Positions 38,531-48,182 of a stretch of 64,000 bases of DNA are shown here, piece by piece. The stretch is taken from positions 1-64,000 of the forward strand of contig NW_027469084.1 of the NCBI RefSeq assembly GCF_051020765.1, given 5' to 3'. A program made the position numbers and the translations under genes. The notes under the pieces are model-generated. The model made no database searches and was not told the DNA's origin. It was given only the letters and a program-made list of their open reading frames with translations. Source of the stretch: Lasioglossum baleicum. Taxonomy: Eukaryota > Arthropoda > Insecta > Hymenoptera > Halictidae. The stretch's first letter is position 1, and every line of letters starts with the position of its first letter.

Positions 38531-41500
38531 GCTTCCTGGTGGTCTCGTCCGTCTTTGGATTGGCCTAGGACAAAAATCAACACTCCCAATTACTTTCCTC
38601 GGTCGACCTCGTTGACGTGTGGTCGGGGTGGCCGCGGTGGTATCCGTCGGCGCCCGGTTCTGCTCCGCGTAGGCGGGTGGCCCCGGGCTATCCCCGGCTC
38701 CCCTTTCGTGACCGTCCGAGCCCCGGTCGGGCTCAGTTTCGGGTTTGAGGTCCTGCACATGAATGTGCCGAACCCAGCGCCGACTTGTGTCGCGTAGGTC
38801 AACGATTACCGGTGACACGATTCGGCCGACCGTATATGGGCCGCTGTATTTCGGCGACAGTTTGGCGGCAATGCCCGCTCCCTTATCGGACAACGTGTGT
38901 TCCTTTTTCCACACCGTGTCCCCGGCCGCCGGTCTCCAGTCTCTTCGGCGTAGGTTATAATAATGTTCCTGTCGGCCGAATGCCTGTGCCAGGTGTAGCC
39001 TCGCCAGTTCCTGTGCGTCTCGGAGGTTTCTCCAACGTTGTTGCGGTGGTGTCGTCGATTCATCGGGTTCTGGCTGTCCTGGAATCCGCAATTCTCGTCC
39101 TTGGTTCAAGTACGCTGGGCTGTAACCGGTGGCCTCGTGTCGGGCGGTGTTGATCGCGAACCTGGCCTCATCCAACTTCTCGTCCCACCGGTTGTGGTGG
39201 TTCCCGGTGTACTGTGCCAGCATCGTCTTTACGACTTTGTTCGCCCTTTCGACCGGGTTACAGTGGGGGGCGTATGGCGGCGTCCTCCGGTGTTCAATGC
39301 CAGCTGCACGCAGGAGTGCAGTGAATGGTTCGCCTATGAATTGTCGGCCGTTGTCCGAGATGATTACCTTCGGCGCCCCATGCCGTAATATGACCTCCCT
39401 CTGTACGGCGGCGGCAACTGCGGTACTGGTGGCTTTTCGGAGCGCCGTGAGTTCTACCCACTTCGTGAATCTGTCTAGGCTAACTAGTAGCCAGATGTGG
39501 CCTTGGCGCGACCTTGGCAGCGGTCCGACCAGGTCGACTGATACCGTGTGCCACGGTTGTGTTCCTGGGTTCGCGTGCAGGAGTCCTGGCGGCGGTTTCG
39601 GCGGGGTCTTGTACCGCTGGCAATTGTTGCAGTTTCGCACATAACGTGCGACTTCTCTGAACATCCCCGGCCAATAAAAGTATTTGGCGACCCGTACTAT
39701 TGTCTTGGCCAGCCCCAGGTGTCCCGCGGTCGGGTCGTCGTGGAATTTCTTGAGGATCGCCTCCCGTTCTCCTGTCGGTACGCATAGTTTCCACGCGTTG
39801 CTGGTCTCCGGTTCGTTATAGTCTAACTGGTGCAGTATTCGGCGGTAGAGTTTTCCTTCCCTGAGCTGGAATTCTGGTACGGCGGCGGGGTTCTTTTTCG
39901 CCTCCTCGACTTTCTTTGTGTACCACGTGTCCCTCCGGGGTTTCGGTCCGAGCAAGCTAACGCCAGGTGCGTGCTCGATTCTGGATAGGGCGTCGGCCAC
40001 GTGGTTCAGCTTTCCCGGGCGGTACTTGACGTCGAAGTCATATTGCTGTAATTCGAGGGCCCACCTCGCTAGTCGCCCTGTCGGATTATCAATCTGTCGC
40101 ATCCAGCGGAGCGCCTGGTGATCGGTGACGACGGTGAAGCGGTACCCCTCGAGGTATGGTTTCATTTTACGGATGCCCCAGAGTACTGCCAGGCATTCTT
40201 TCTCGGTGGCGCTGTAATTCCTTTCTGGTTTGCTCATCGTGTGACTGGCGTACGCAATGACCCGTTCTTCAGCGTCGTTGCCCTGCGTGAGTACGGCGCC
40301 CAGGCCGTGGTCACTGGCGTCCGTTTGCAACGTAAACGGTCGCGTGAAGTCCGGGCATGCGAGTACCGGTGCGGTGACTAGCTTCCTCTTCATTGTCTGG
40401 AACGCTTTCTCCTCGGCTTCGGTCCACCGCCACTTCGCGTTCTTCCGGGTGAGTTGCGCAATCGGCTCCATGATTTCCGCGAAGTTGGGCACGAACCTCC
40501 GGTACCACGATGCCATTCCGTGGAAGCGTCGTACTTCGCGGACCGTTTTTGGCGCTGGGAACTGTGCGATGGCACTTGTTTTCTCCGGGTCGGTACGGAT
40601 CCCTTGCTGGTCTACTATGTGTCCCAGGTACCTCAGGCTGCTGACGCAGAACCGGCATTTCTCCGGGTTTAGTCTCAGCCCGGCAGCTCGGAGCCGCCGG
40701 AACACTTCCCGTAAATGCTCCCGGTGTTCTTCGAGGGTGGCACTGACGATAATGATGTCGTCCAGGTAGGCGAACGCGTACGGCTCCAACTCGGGGCCGA
40801 TGACGCGGTCGAGCAATCGTTGGAACGTCGCGGGGGCGGAGTGTAGGCCGAACGGCATGACCCTGAACTGGAACAGGCCCTTTCCGGGGACCGTGAAGGC
40901 GGTGAGCGGTCGGCTAGTGGCCTCCAGTGGTACTTGCCAATAGCCGCTCTTCAGGTCTAATGTCGTCAGGAATTTTGCTCCCCGGAGTTTGTCGAGGGTG
41001 GCCTGTATGTGTGGTAGCGGGTAGGCGTCCTTCTCTGTCCTCTCGTTGAGGCGGCGGAAGTCCACGCAGAAGCGTGGTTTCCCGTCCTTTTTCTTCACTA
41101 CCACCACCGGTGAACTCCAGGGGCTACTGGATGGTTCGATCACCCCTTCGGTTAGCATCTTTTCGACCTCCTCGTTAATGATGGTCTGCATCGCCGGGTT
41201 CCGGGGCTGGTACCGCTGTTTGAGCGGTGTCTCGTCTAGCAACTTAATCCGGTGTTCGGTCAGGGTGGTGCGGCCCGGGACATCGTTGGACAGTTTCATT
41301 TCGGTGCCCAGGAACCTTTCGAACTCGCTTCTGTCCGCTTCTCTGGGCACACGGAGGCCCATTTCCTGGCAGGGTTCCGCTCTGCAGTCGGCGGGCCATG
41401 AGGCAACGTTTACTGGCGGTTTCAGTTCCAGCTGGAGTGCTGCGATAGCCTGTATGCCCAGTAACACCGGAGGGCCCATGTTCGGCAGCACTGTAAAATT

Positions 41501-41803
41501 CTGTAACCACTCGTAGCCCATGGTACAAAACGGCAGTTGAATGACACCGGTCGGTTGCATTGCGGAACCGTCCGCCAAGCTTATGCCGTTGGCCGGTGTC
41601 GCGGGCCGACGGCCTTCCTGCATTGCCCAGTCGAGTACCTCGGCGTTGATGCAGGAGATCTGGGATCCGGTGTCGAGTAGGGCGTCGATTTCCCGGCCGC
41701 AAATTAGTATTGGTAATAACGGGCGTGGTGTATATTTTATTGTGGGGGCCGGTACTCGCCCATCGGTTGTGGGCCCCGCAGGCCGTTTCCCGGCGGGTGG
41801 CAC
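36998..41803 (-). CDS. pol: GyC pol with long post-integrase extension
   Basis: About 1601 codons entered by -1 frameshift from gag (67-nt overlap; a run of five C precedes the gag stop). Protease ALLDTGSQISC (D about residue 44), RT YLDD (about 345), RNase H LQTDASDHG, integrase zinc finger FHDDPTAGH...CNNCQ, core D (VDLVGPL, ~755), D (ISDNGRQF, ~816), E (NPVERANK, ~850). After the integrase comes an AT-hook (RGRPRK, ~1062), then ~520 residues of mostly disordered sequence ending in a conserved block (LPTGRRVEVP..., LHFDRTGRL). The extension begins with MEDDFYAELNALY right after a splice acceptor, so it is probably also made as a separate protein. All catalytic residues are intact. Confidence 0.95.
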   Translation of the reverse strand: MPPAGKRPAGPTTDGRVPAPTIKYTPRPLLPILICGREIDALLDTGSQISCINAEVLDWAMQEGRRPATPANGISLADGSAMQPTGVIQLPFCTMGYEWLQNFTVLPNMGPPVLLGIQAIAALQLELKPPVNVASWPADCRAEPCQEMGLRVPREADRSEFERFLGTEMKLSNDVPGRTTLTEHRIKLLDETPLKQRYQPRNPAMQTIINEEVEKMLTEGVIEPSSSPWSSPVVVVKKKDGKPRFCVDFRRLNERTEKDAYPLPHIQATLDKLRGAKFLTTLDLKSGYWQVPLEATSRPLTAFTVPGKGLFQFRVMPFGLHSAPATFQRLLDRVIGPELEPYAFAYLDDIIIVSATLEEHREHLREVFRRLRAAGLRLNPEKCRFCVSSLRYLGHIVDQQGIRTDPEKTSAIAQFPAPKTVREVRRFHGMASWYRRFVPNFAEIMEPIAQLTRKNAKWRWTEAEEKAFQTMKRKLVTAPVLACPDFTRPFTLQTDASDHGLGAVLTQGNDAEERVIAYASHTMSKPERNYSATEKECLAVLWGIRKMKPYLEGYRFTVVTDHQALRWMRQIDNPTGRLARWALELQQYDFDVKYRPGKLNHVADALSRIEHAPGVSLLGPKPRRDTWYTKKVEEAKKNPAAVPEFQLREGKLYRRILHQLDYNEPETSNAWKLCVPTGEREAILKKFHDDPTAGHLGLAKTIVRVAKYFYWPGMFREVARYVRNCNNCQRYKTPPKPPPGLLHANPGTQPWHTVSVDLVGPLPRSRQGHIWLLVSLDRFTKWVELTALRKATSTAVAAAVQREVILRHGAPKVIISDNGRQFIGEPFTALLRAAGIEHRRTPPYAPHCNPVERANKVVKTMLAQYTGNHHNRWDEKLDEARFAINTARHEATGYSPAYLNQGRELRIPGQPEPDESTTPPQQRWRNLRDAQELARLHLAQAFGRQEHYYNLRRRDWRPAAGDTVWKKEHTLSDKGAGIAAKLSPKYSGPYTVGRIVSPVIVDLRDTSRRWVRHIHVQDLKPETEPDRGSDGHERGAGDSPGPPAYAEQNRAPTDTTAATPTTRQRGRPRKVIGSVDFCPRPIQRRTRPPGSMEDDFYAELNALYAVVGDDGSRPRTPATPEHLAPQPMVLGEEVTPPEVNQRSPAATPTPPAATRPLPDPDQRNDGTPPPQPAPTTAPETTVEPTLTAPVTQDGTTLLPNEGTAPPVSAGVTAKGTPTTDTETPSMEMATTRTPTRPRPVVPGRPQGDSITATVGFTGAPGDHQPMDTEGTRAVRPVTWGPTARRGQIRPRSSSDASNASVESAKTLTIEEHRVLAGHEPFLTLPAPANVSSWWPPTEAPKGKRPSTRPRKKSRTTAHPPLTHWSEDAPGSAATAMAPPPPPPALPIEAPPPTREGPLFGARDARPATIRTRPDPRKLPPGPLDLPVPIWRELERLSVAPRMPPLRHPRQAYRPNAEKWPVTEWRRNTALPPPTPLEATPTTSTGRRDTRRSRHYQPPAGTVFPEVPTEERPGNDGHPVTPWQRAPRALPPIRYQGRHRNGEMRWFQLPTGRRVEVPVALIATRQFLAELGEERWKLHFDRTGRLRRCQRRTPAPTRRGST

Positions 41804-42795
41804 TCGCGGGTGAGCACCCCGTCGCGTCCGCAGCGTGAACAGAACTTTCGATATTTATTCCGGCACTCGAAACGCACGTGTCCCCTTTGCTTACAGCGCC
41901 AACAATGCGTGATTGGGCTGTATTCCCCGGGGTTTTCCGGTATCATCGTCGGCGGGTTCACTCGCGGTCGTGGGTTCCCGGTCACGGTCGGCGTCGTCGC
42001 ATGCTGCGAGCCGTGGGCCTCTGGTGTGGATCCGGCTAGCGTAGTGGTGGCCACGGGATTCGGGCCCGTTCGTTCCATCTTAGTCTTCCGTTCCAGGGCC
42101 ATTTCGATCCGCTGCACCTGCCGCAGCAAGTCGTTCAGGTCGGTGAGATTATCACTGTTTATCAGCATCGCGTAGTCCGGCAGCATGTTCTCGTACGCTG
42201 TTTCCAGATGCTCGTCGGCCGGAATCTGCGCTCTTCGCAACTTCGTGAGCAATGCGTTCAGAAACAGGTGAAACGGTTCCCCGGGGCGTTGTGTCCGCGA
42301 CCGCGCCTCGCGTTCCTTTTGTAAACGAGTCTGGAGTGGCGTGAAAAAGGCCAAAAATTTTTCACTGAATGAGGCCCAGGATGTAATTTGGTCCTCGTTG
42401 TTTCGGTACCAATCTTGCGCGTCCCCTCGTACAAGTTCGGGTATGCCTAGGAGTAGATCCTGGTCCGACAAGCGGAATGTTCTTCGGAGTTCGCTCACGC
42501 GTTCCAGAAACGCGTATGGTTCCTTTCCGTCGGTAGTGCATCCGGACTTACGCATCTGGATTGCACCGAAACTTTCCTCGACTGCGTCCGGCGCGCGGGG
42601 TCTGTCGGTTTTCGACGCGCCCGGCGTGAGATCGCTCTTCTCGGAAGCCATATCGAACAACTGTTCGGTCTGTTCCCGTATAATCTCGTCCCAGCTTCGC
42701 TGCAGGCCACTCTGTCGGTCCGGGATCGGCAAATTTCTTCTCTGTAACTCGGCAGTGACCCGTCGTTTAGTTGGCCGTAACGAAAATTTCCGCAT
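41737..42795 (-). CDS. gag: GyC gag
   Basis: 352 codons from the ATG at 42795. A basic N-terminus, a Gag capsid-like core (QMRKSGCTTDGKEPYAF; LVRGDAQDWYRN) and nucleocapsid CWRCKQRGHVRFEC plus CSRCGRDGVLTREC, the second without histidine. It ends EYRPPQ-TAA. The frame is intact, and pol overlaps its end in the -1 frame. Confidence 0.94.
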   Translation of the reverse strand: MRKFSLRPTKRRVTAELQRRNLPIPDRQSGLQRSWDEIIREQTEQLFDMASEKSDLTPGASKTDRPRAPDAVEESFGAIQMRKSGCTTDGKEPYAFLERVSELRRTFRLSDQDLLLGIPELVRGDAQDWYRNNEDQITSWASFSEKFLAFFTPLQTRLQKEREARSRTQRPGEPFHLFLNALLTKLRRAQIPADEHLETAYENMLPDYAMLINSDNLTDLNDLLRQVQRIEMALERKTKMERTGPNPVATTTLAGSTPEAHGSQHATTPTVTGNPRPRVNPPTMIPENPGEYSPITHCWRCKQRGHVRFECRNKYRKFCSRCGRDGVLTRECHPPGNGLRGPQPMGEYRPPQ

Positions 42796-43027
42796 ACCCG
42801 CCGTACTTTCCGAATCGGCACATCGACATCGCGTAGTGTCTCACTTTCCCGGGAGATGTCGCGCGCGGTACTCTCTGGCGACCGTTCCGCGGTCCGTTCG
42901 CGATCCGGTGTCACTAGATGTCGCACTTTTCACTTTTCGCTTTTACCGGGCAGCGACCGGTTAACCTCACTTTGTTCCGTTTGCCACGTGTTCGTTATGT
43001 TCACTATGTCCGATTTACGCACGCCAG

Positions 43028-43045
43028 GTCCCTGTTCGGGCGCCA
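43028..43045 (-). promoter_or_regulatory. GyC primer binding site (tRNA-Lys)
   Basis: TGGCGCCCGAACAGGGAC on the minus strand directly after the 5' LTR, same primer as GyB and GyD. Confidence 0.95.
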
Positions 43046-44279
43046 TGTAACAACCTGGTTTCGTCGTCACGTTCGGAGACTTCCTCTTCGTCCTTATAGC
43101 TCGCCGATCCAGAGTTCGATGTTCAACGAGAGGAAAATGTCGATGGGGAACTGGACGTGATACGCGGGTTTCGAAATAACGACACAGGCGGTTTCACTGA
43201 CGATTCTCGCTACCGGCGCGTTCGCGAACGCGGTTTTTCTGGATTCGCTCGTCGCGAATGTTCACTCGGTAACCGCGACTTTCGGATACGATTCCGAGTA
43301 CTTTTCTCGGACGCGCACGTCGCGGCTTTCAGGTACGGAACGCGTTACTTTCTCGGACGCGACGCGGATATATTTTCGGGACAGGTAACCGGAAGGATCA
43401 GAAGGTCAGGAAACCCCTGCCCGAGTCAGGTCGGTCGGATATGTGACGTGGCGGTTCGCCGTACGTCATGATCCTCTCGGGCGGTTCTACGGCGGCGAGT
43501 GACGGTTCGTCGTGCTCGCCGTTCGTTCTTGTCGACGGTACGCCTTAACAAGCTCGCTGGTGGTACACCTTGGCGAATCGAGTGACGGTACGTCGTGCTC
43601 TGGCTATGCTACGGGAAAAAGGACATTTTCGGGAAGGGAGGAGGGCTCCCTGCCTGAGTCGGGTCGGTCGGACTTCAACGTGGTGGTTCACCGTGCGTTT
43701 ACGTCCTCTCAGGCGGTTCTACGGCGACGAGTGATGGTTCATCGTGCTCGTCGGTCGTTCTCGTGGACGGTACGTCGTGACGAGGAGGCTGGTGGTACAC
43801 CTTGGCCTTTCAGGGCGGCGGCACGCCTTACCCTGTTGCAGTGGAACGTAGTTCGTCACCGGTGGAATGCCTCCATGGAACGGGAACACTGGTTGACAAA
43901 ATGGCGGTGCGCCGTATTCCGTTCAGGGAAATGTGGTTCTTCACCGGAAAGGATACTTACAGGAATACTAATCGTAACGATCTTCTCTTAGTATCGTCTC
44001 GGCTAAGAAGAGCTCTCCCGGGGCGTGTGGCGCCTTTTATAGATGCGATCTCGGCTTCTAGAACGTTCTTCGTCGATTTCCGTACGCGTGGGGGGAAACA
44101 CTGTCGACTCCTTCCCGTCGGTATCGGTTTCGTGGCGCGGTGGTCGCGCGGCGCGGGGCGCGTATCGAGTGTGCGCGGCGGTTCGGTTCGGTCCCCTTTC
44201 GGCTCGGCTCGGTTCGTTTCGGCGCGCCTTGATATCCGGTTCTACTAGTAACAGGCCTGCCCGGTGCAGGTCTGTTACA
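43046..44279 (-). repeat. GyC 5' LTR (1234 bp)
   Basis: Equal in length to 35021-36254 and identical wherever I compared. It drives gag-pol transcription on the minus strand. Confidence 0.96.
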
Positions 44280-44283
44280 AACG

Positions 44284-45956
44284 GTCAGAGAACCGTATCG
44301 GGAGTGAACCGGACCGACCGTGAGTGAACGCAATAACCACCCGCAACTTAGAACGCTCCTTGAGGAAGAGATCAAAATCGAAGATCGCTTCTAATGCCAT
44401 CTGTTGCACGCACCGAGAGCAATTACTCTCGGGAGCGTGCCTAGGAAGCAACAAATACCGACAAGCCGCCCCGCACCAGAGGATCACCCGACGACGAAAT
44501 ATTGGCCGCCAACAAAAACCATTCCGGATCCGGAGAAGTGGCAGAAGGCACCGATGCACACGAGCCCGTAAACTCGGAGACGACGTGCCAGGACGATGGG
44601 GCTGCAACGACATAACATCGTCATTTTGGTGGTCCAGCCGGCGTCTCACCCTCCTACAGTCGGCCCCGGCAAGGGTGGTGCGGAGGAGCGCCTGAGAGGA
44701 CGAGTCCTCGCCGATCGTCTTCGACGATCGGCCATTGGTGTTTGACAGGTCGTGGGTCCAACGACCCGTTCTGATAGGTCGATCCTGCGACTAGAGTAGT
44801 TGCGTTGCGGGTGCGCCCATAGGGAATTTCGGCAGGACGAAGGAGTGGGGAGATCGAGAATCGAAGCGCTCCGTCGATGCGACGACGGATCACTGTCGCG
44901 CTGGTTATCGAGCAGATCGGTCGAGTTTCCGCAATTTCATAGAGATTTTCCGTGTTCCGAATTACTGAACGAAGTACGCGTCGCGGGTGGTTGTTGCGAA
45001 GTTGTTCGAGAACGATTCCCGAGCGTAGGCCAAGAGTTCCGGCCCTCTGTGCAGAAATCCGACTAGCAGATACCGCATGGTAAGTCGATTACGTGATCCT
45101 CGTTCGTATTTCGGGCTGACTCGACATTTAGTGCGAGGACGAGGCAAGTGCGTATCGTCCTCGAACTGTTGGTGATAGCCGAGGCCCTGGGCCTCGTGCT
45201 TTGGCGCTCGCGTACTCTGGGAGACGCTTTGAGCCTTCGTGAACAGTGAACGGTCTTCCCCCTTCGAGTAGTCGGAAGTCTTCCTCGAGGAGCCGCGTCG
45301 AGAAAGGATAATTTCGGGTAACCGCGAATTCGGTAAAATAGCGTCCATCGCGCTCGGCAATCGCGCGCCGGTCCGTCGAGATTACGCCGAACATCTGCGT
45401 CTCGCGAATTCCGTCTCCGTTGAGGCGAGCATTGTACCGTCGTACCGTACTTTTCTAGAATCCCGAAATCTCGAATACGCGTTCCGCGATCGACGATCTA
45501 TCGCACTAGTGTACAAGGAGCGCGGGCTCCCGGGTTGCAGCCACGTGGCCGCCCTTCTGTAATTTATCATCGGACAACGAATAAATTCATTCGAGCCCTC
45601 ATTGTTCGAGTTATTTCCGACCTGCGAGATCCGCTCTGCCGCGAGGGCTGTCCCCGTTATCCCCTGTGTCCGAACTCCTGGCAGTCGGTGTCGTCGACTT
45701 TCGTTCGTGATCGCGAGGAGAGTCGCAACTCGTGTTCGACGTCCTCGAACACGAGACTTTCGCGTTTCTTAGTGCGGTACTTCCGAGTACCTGGCGCCCG
45801 AACAATCTTTAGCGTCCGATTCGACTCTTCTCGTCAATTCTCTTTGTCCCGAGAGGACCGTGTCCGCGCGGCCGCGCACGGCCCGTCCTCAGCGGCTGTA
45901 AATTCTCGGGGTTGACCGTGTCCGCCGGTCAACAAGCCGGCCGAATACGGGCAACG
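44284..45956 (+). repeat. GyB 3' LTR, remaining 1673 bp
   Basis: Continues the GyB LTR after GyC and its target duplication. Differences from the 5' LTR are seen at about 45117, 45275, 45465, 45539, 45600 and 45634. It ends GGGCAACG; the last five bases TTACA are missing. Confidence 0.95.
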
Positions 45957-46648
45957 AATAGATCAAATAAAAGTCAATAAATAAACAAATAATAATAAGT
46001 AAATAAATACAATGGACAAACCACAACAAACATAAGAAGGGGGGGCAAAATAAAGGGGAATAAAAGATAAAGATGAAATTTATAACATAGAATATAAAAT
46101 ATATATAGAATAAAATGAAATATTATAAAATAAAAGGACGGGGGTCGACCGGCTGGTCGCATCTTTGTAGAGAGGGGGAGGGGATTATTGCACCACCTCG
46201 CCCCCCGCGACTTGCCCACCTCGGGGGCGCCTTAACGGCCAGCCCCCCTTGGCGGCGGTGGAAGTACTTAGTAGTCCCACCGCCGCCATTACGTCTGCGG
46301 CCCCTTACCGGGAGGTCGTCGGCCTCGTCGGGGTTGCCCCGCCGATGCTAGCCTCCTGGCGGAGAAGGGGTCGGCTTCCCTCTCCCTCTCCGCTGCCTCC
46401 TTCTGCGTTATCACAATCTCGCAGAAGGAGGCAAACGCTGCTCTTGACCTCTCGCTGCCGATCATGTGGTCGACCACGACCGGCAACGAGAGGTACATCC
46501 CAATAACGCCCCTTAGGTCTCTGCGCGGCGCCGACCATGCTGGAAATTCTTCCAGCGTATGGCGCGCAGAGTCCTGGGCCTCCTCGCAGTGGTGGCACTG
46601 CGATCCTCCCAGTGCCAGTTATGAACACACAGTTTGAGGAAACGGCGG
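45957..46648. repeat. Satellite array, end of monomer 4 and start of monomer 5
   Basis: Resumes at AATAGATCAAAT, 8 bp further into the monomer than where the array stopped at 26650. Monomer 5 starts at 46288. The last four bases GCGG are the left target duplication of GyD. Confidence 0.92.
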
Positions 46649-47980
46649 TGTAACAGACCTACAGAACGTAGGCCTGTTACGAACAAACCCCTAGCAAACC
46701 TCCACCGGTTAGACACGACGACGCGATCTAGTAACGTACCACCGGCCTCCTGTCACAACAACAACACCGCCTGTACCGCACGTACCCCGCACCCAGGCCC
46801 GTATTCCAACGGGAATCCAAATCAAATTTCCAAAATACTGTTCGAAAGACGGTATACGTCACCAGCAAAATACCGCACCGCACCACCATCCCTTACCACC
46901 AAACCATCCCTATAAAAGCCGGCACGAACAAACTAGAATCACCTGAGTCTGCCAGCAGTTATCCAGGAACAACCACTTGCGATATTCCAGTGCTGTGAGT
47001 ATTCTACCTGTAACCGTTGTCCACGTCTCCGCCGTTATCGGCATCCTGGTTCCGCTGGTACGAGCCGTGCTCTACCTCGAACACTCGGTGTGTCACCGGT
47101 CTCTTTCGCTAGGCGCGTCGCCTCCGAGAGTCGACGATTAAGAAGTGGTGTGTCCCCCTTCGACCTCGTCGAAACCCTGTCGTCCTGCCAGTCCGCTGGT
47201 GCGAGCCGTGCTCCACCTCGAACACCCGGTGCGTCACCGGTCACTTTCGCTAGGCGCGTCGCCTCCGAGAGCCGACGAACAAGAAGCGGTGCGTCACCCT
47301 TTGACTTCGTCGGAGAACCTCCTGTCCAGTTATCCCGTCGCTCCGCTGGTGCGAGTTGTACTCCACCTCGAACATACCCGGTGCGTCACCGGTATATTTC
47401 GTGATACGCGTCGTCCACGAAATCGGCCGAACTAGAAGTGGTGCGTCACCCTTCGACGTCGCCTAAGAAAGTCACCCTCGTGAGGCGAGTCGCCCACGAG
47501 GCCAGTCGAGCCAGACAAGGTGCGTCACCTTGATCGAACTCCCTGAACGACTGTCCGGAGGGACTTCGATGACCCGTGCGTCACGGCCATCGAAGGACCA
47601 CGACAACCCGGCCTAGGTAGGGAGATCACGACGACAGTCGTGATCTAACTCTACTCCTGTCCATCCTGCCTGCACCCTACGCCTCTTACAGGTAGTACTC
47701 TCACAGTCACGCATCTTAAACTCACGGGCACCGTAGCACTATCACCGTGCACTATATCCTGAGGAACCGGATCCTGAGGCACCGTAGCTTACGCGTCCGA
47801 AAGGCAGCGAGTATAATTTATTTACCCGCAACCGACTCGTCTCAGTTATTTCACCCGTACCGACTCCGTTCCTCGCGTCGTCACTCCACTTGTCGTTTAG
47901 AACCCTGGGTCGGCGAGCTGTTCAACACCAAGGAGCCCGAACGCGAGGAAGCCGAACGACGACCAAACACACCTGTTACA
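46649..47980 (+). repeat. GyD 5' LTR (1332 bp)
   Basis: TGTAACAGACC...CCTGTTACA. It contains a U3-terminal hairpin (46650-46680), TATA box, splice donor, three degenerate ~145 bp tandem repeats (from about 47051, 47200 and 47341), and seven G-GTG-CGT-CAC-C type hairpins (47086-47595). Confidence 0.96.
46911..47000 (+). promoter_or_regulatory. GyD LTR TATA box and splice donor
   Basis: TATAAAA at 46911-46917 and GTGAGT at 46995-47000 (context GCT-GTGAGT), spaced 84 nt. Second copy in the 3' LTR at 54230-54319. Confidence 0.6.
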
Positions 47981-47998
47981 TGGCGCCCGAACAGGGAC
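47981..47998 (+). promoter_or_regulatory. GyD primer binding site (tRNA-Lys)
   Basis: TGGCGCCCGAACAGGGAC directly abuts the LTR end. Confidence 0.95.
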
Positions 47999-48182
47999 TG
48001 AAGGAAAGGCATCCGCGTCGCGATTAGAGACAATTAGCTTTTCAAAATAAACAATCACCGGTTCAACACGGTAACGCGCGCGTAACCAGAGGACCAGTAC
48101 GCCGCGTAACATTCCTGAGCCGCGTTGAACCGTGACCGCGCCGGCACACACACGCGTTTCGTACCCCAGACGCCATCTCTGG

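Larger units (their letters stand above)
35021..44279 (-). mobile_element. GyC: complete Ty3/Gypsy element
   Basis: Two 1234-bp LTRs (35021-36254 and 43046-44279) look identical by eye. The target duplication AACG is at 35017-35020 and 44280-44283. All parts are present on the minus strand: PBS, gag, pol, PPT. Both ORFs are intact, so this is a very recent and possibly active copy. It is nested in the 3' LTR of GyB. Confidence 0.96.
26651..45956 (+). mobile_element. GyB: Ty3/Gypsy element with a third ORF, containing nested GyC
   Basis: LTR (26651-28373), PBS, gag, pol, ORF3, PPT, and a 3' LTR in two pieces (34976-35020 and 44284-45956) because GyC inserted 45 bp into it. The LTRs end in imperfect inverted repeats TGTGACGTTGC/GCAACGTTACA. 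The 3' LTR lacks its last 5 bp and 8 bp of satellite are missing next to it, so no target duplication is left. I counted at least six base differences between the LTRs. It inserted in the AT-rich part of monomer 4. Confidence 0.93.
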
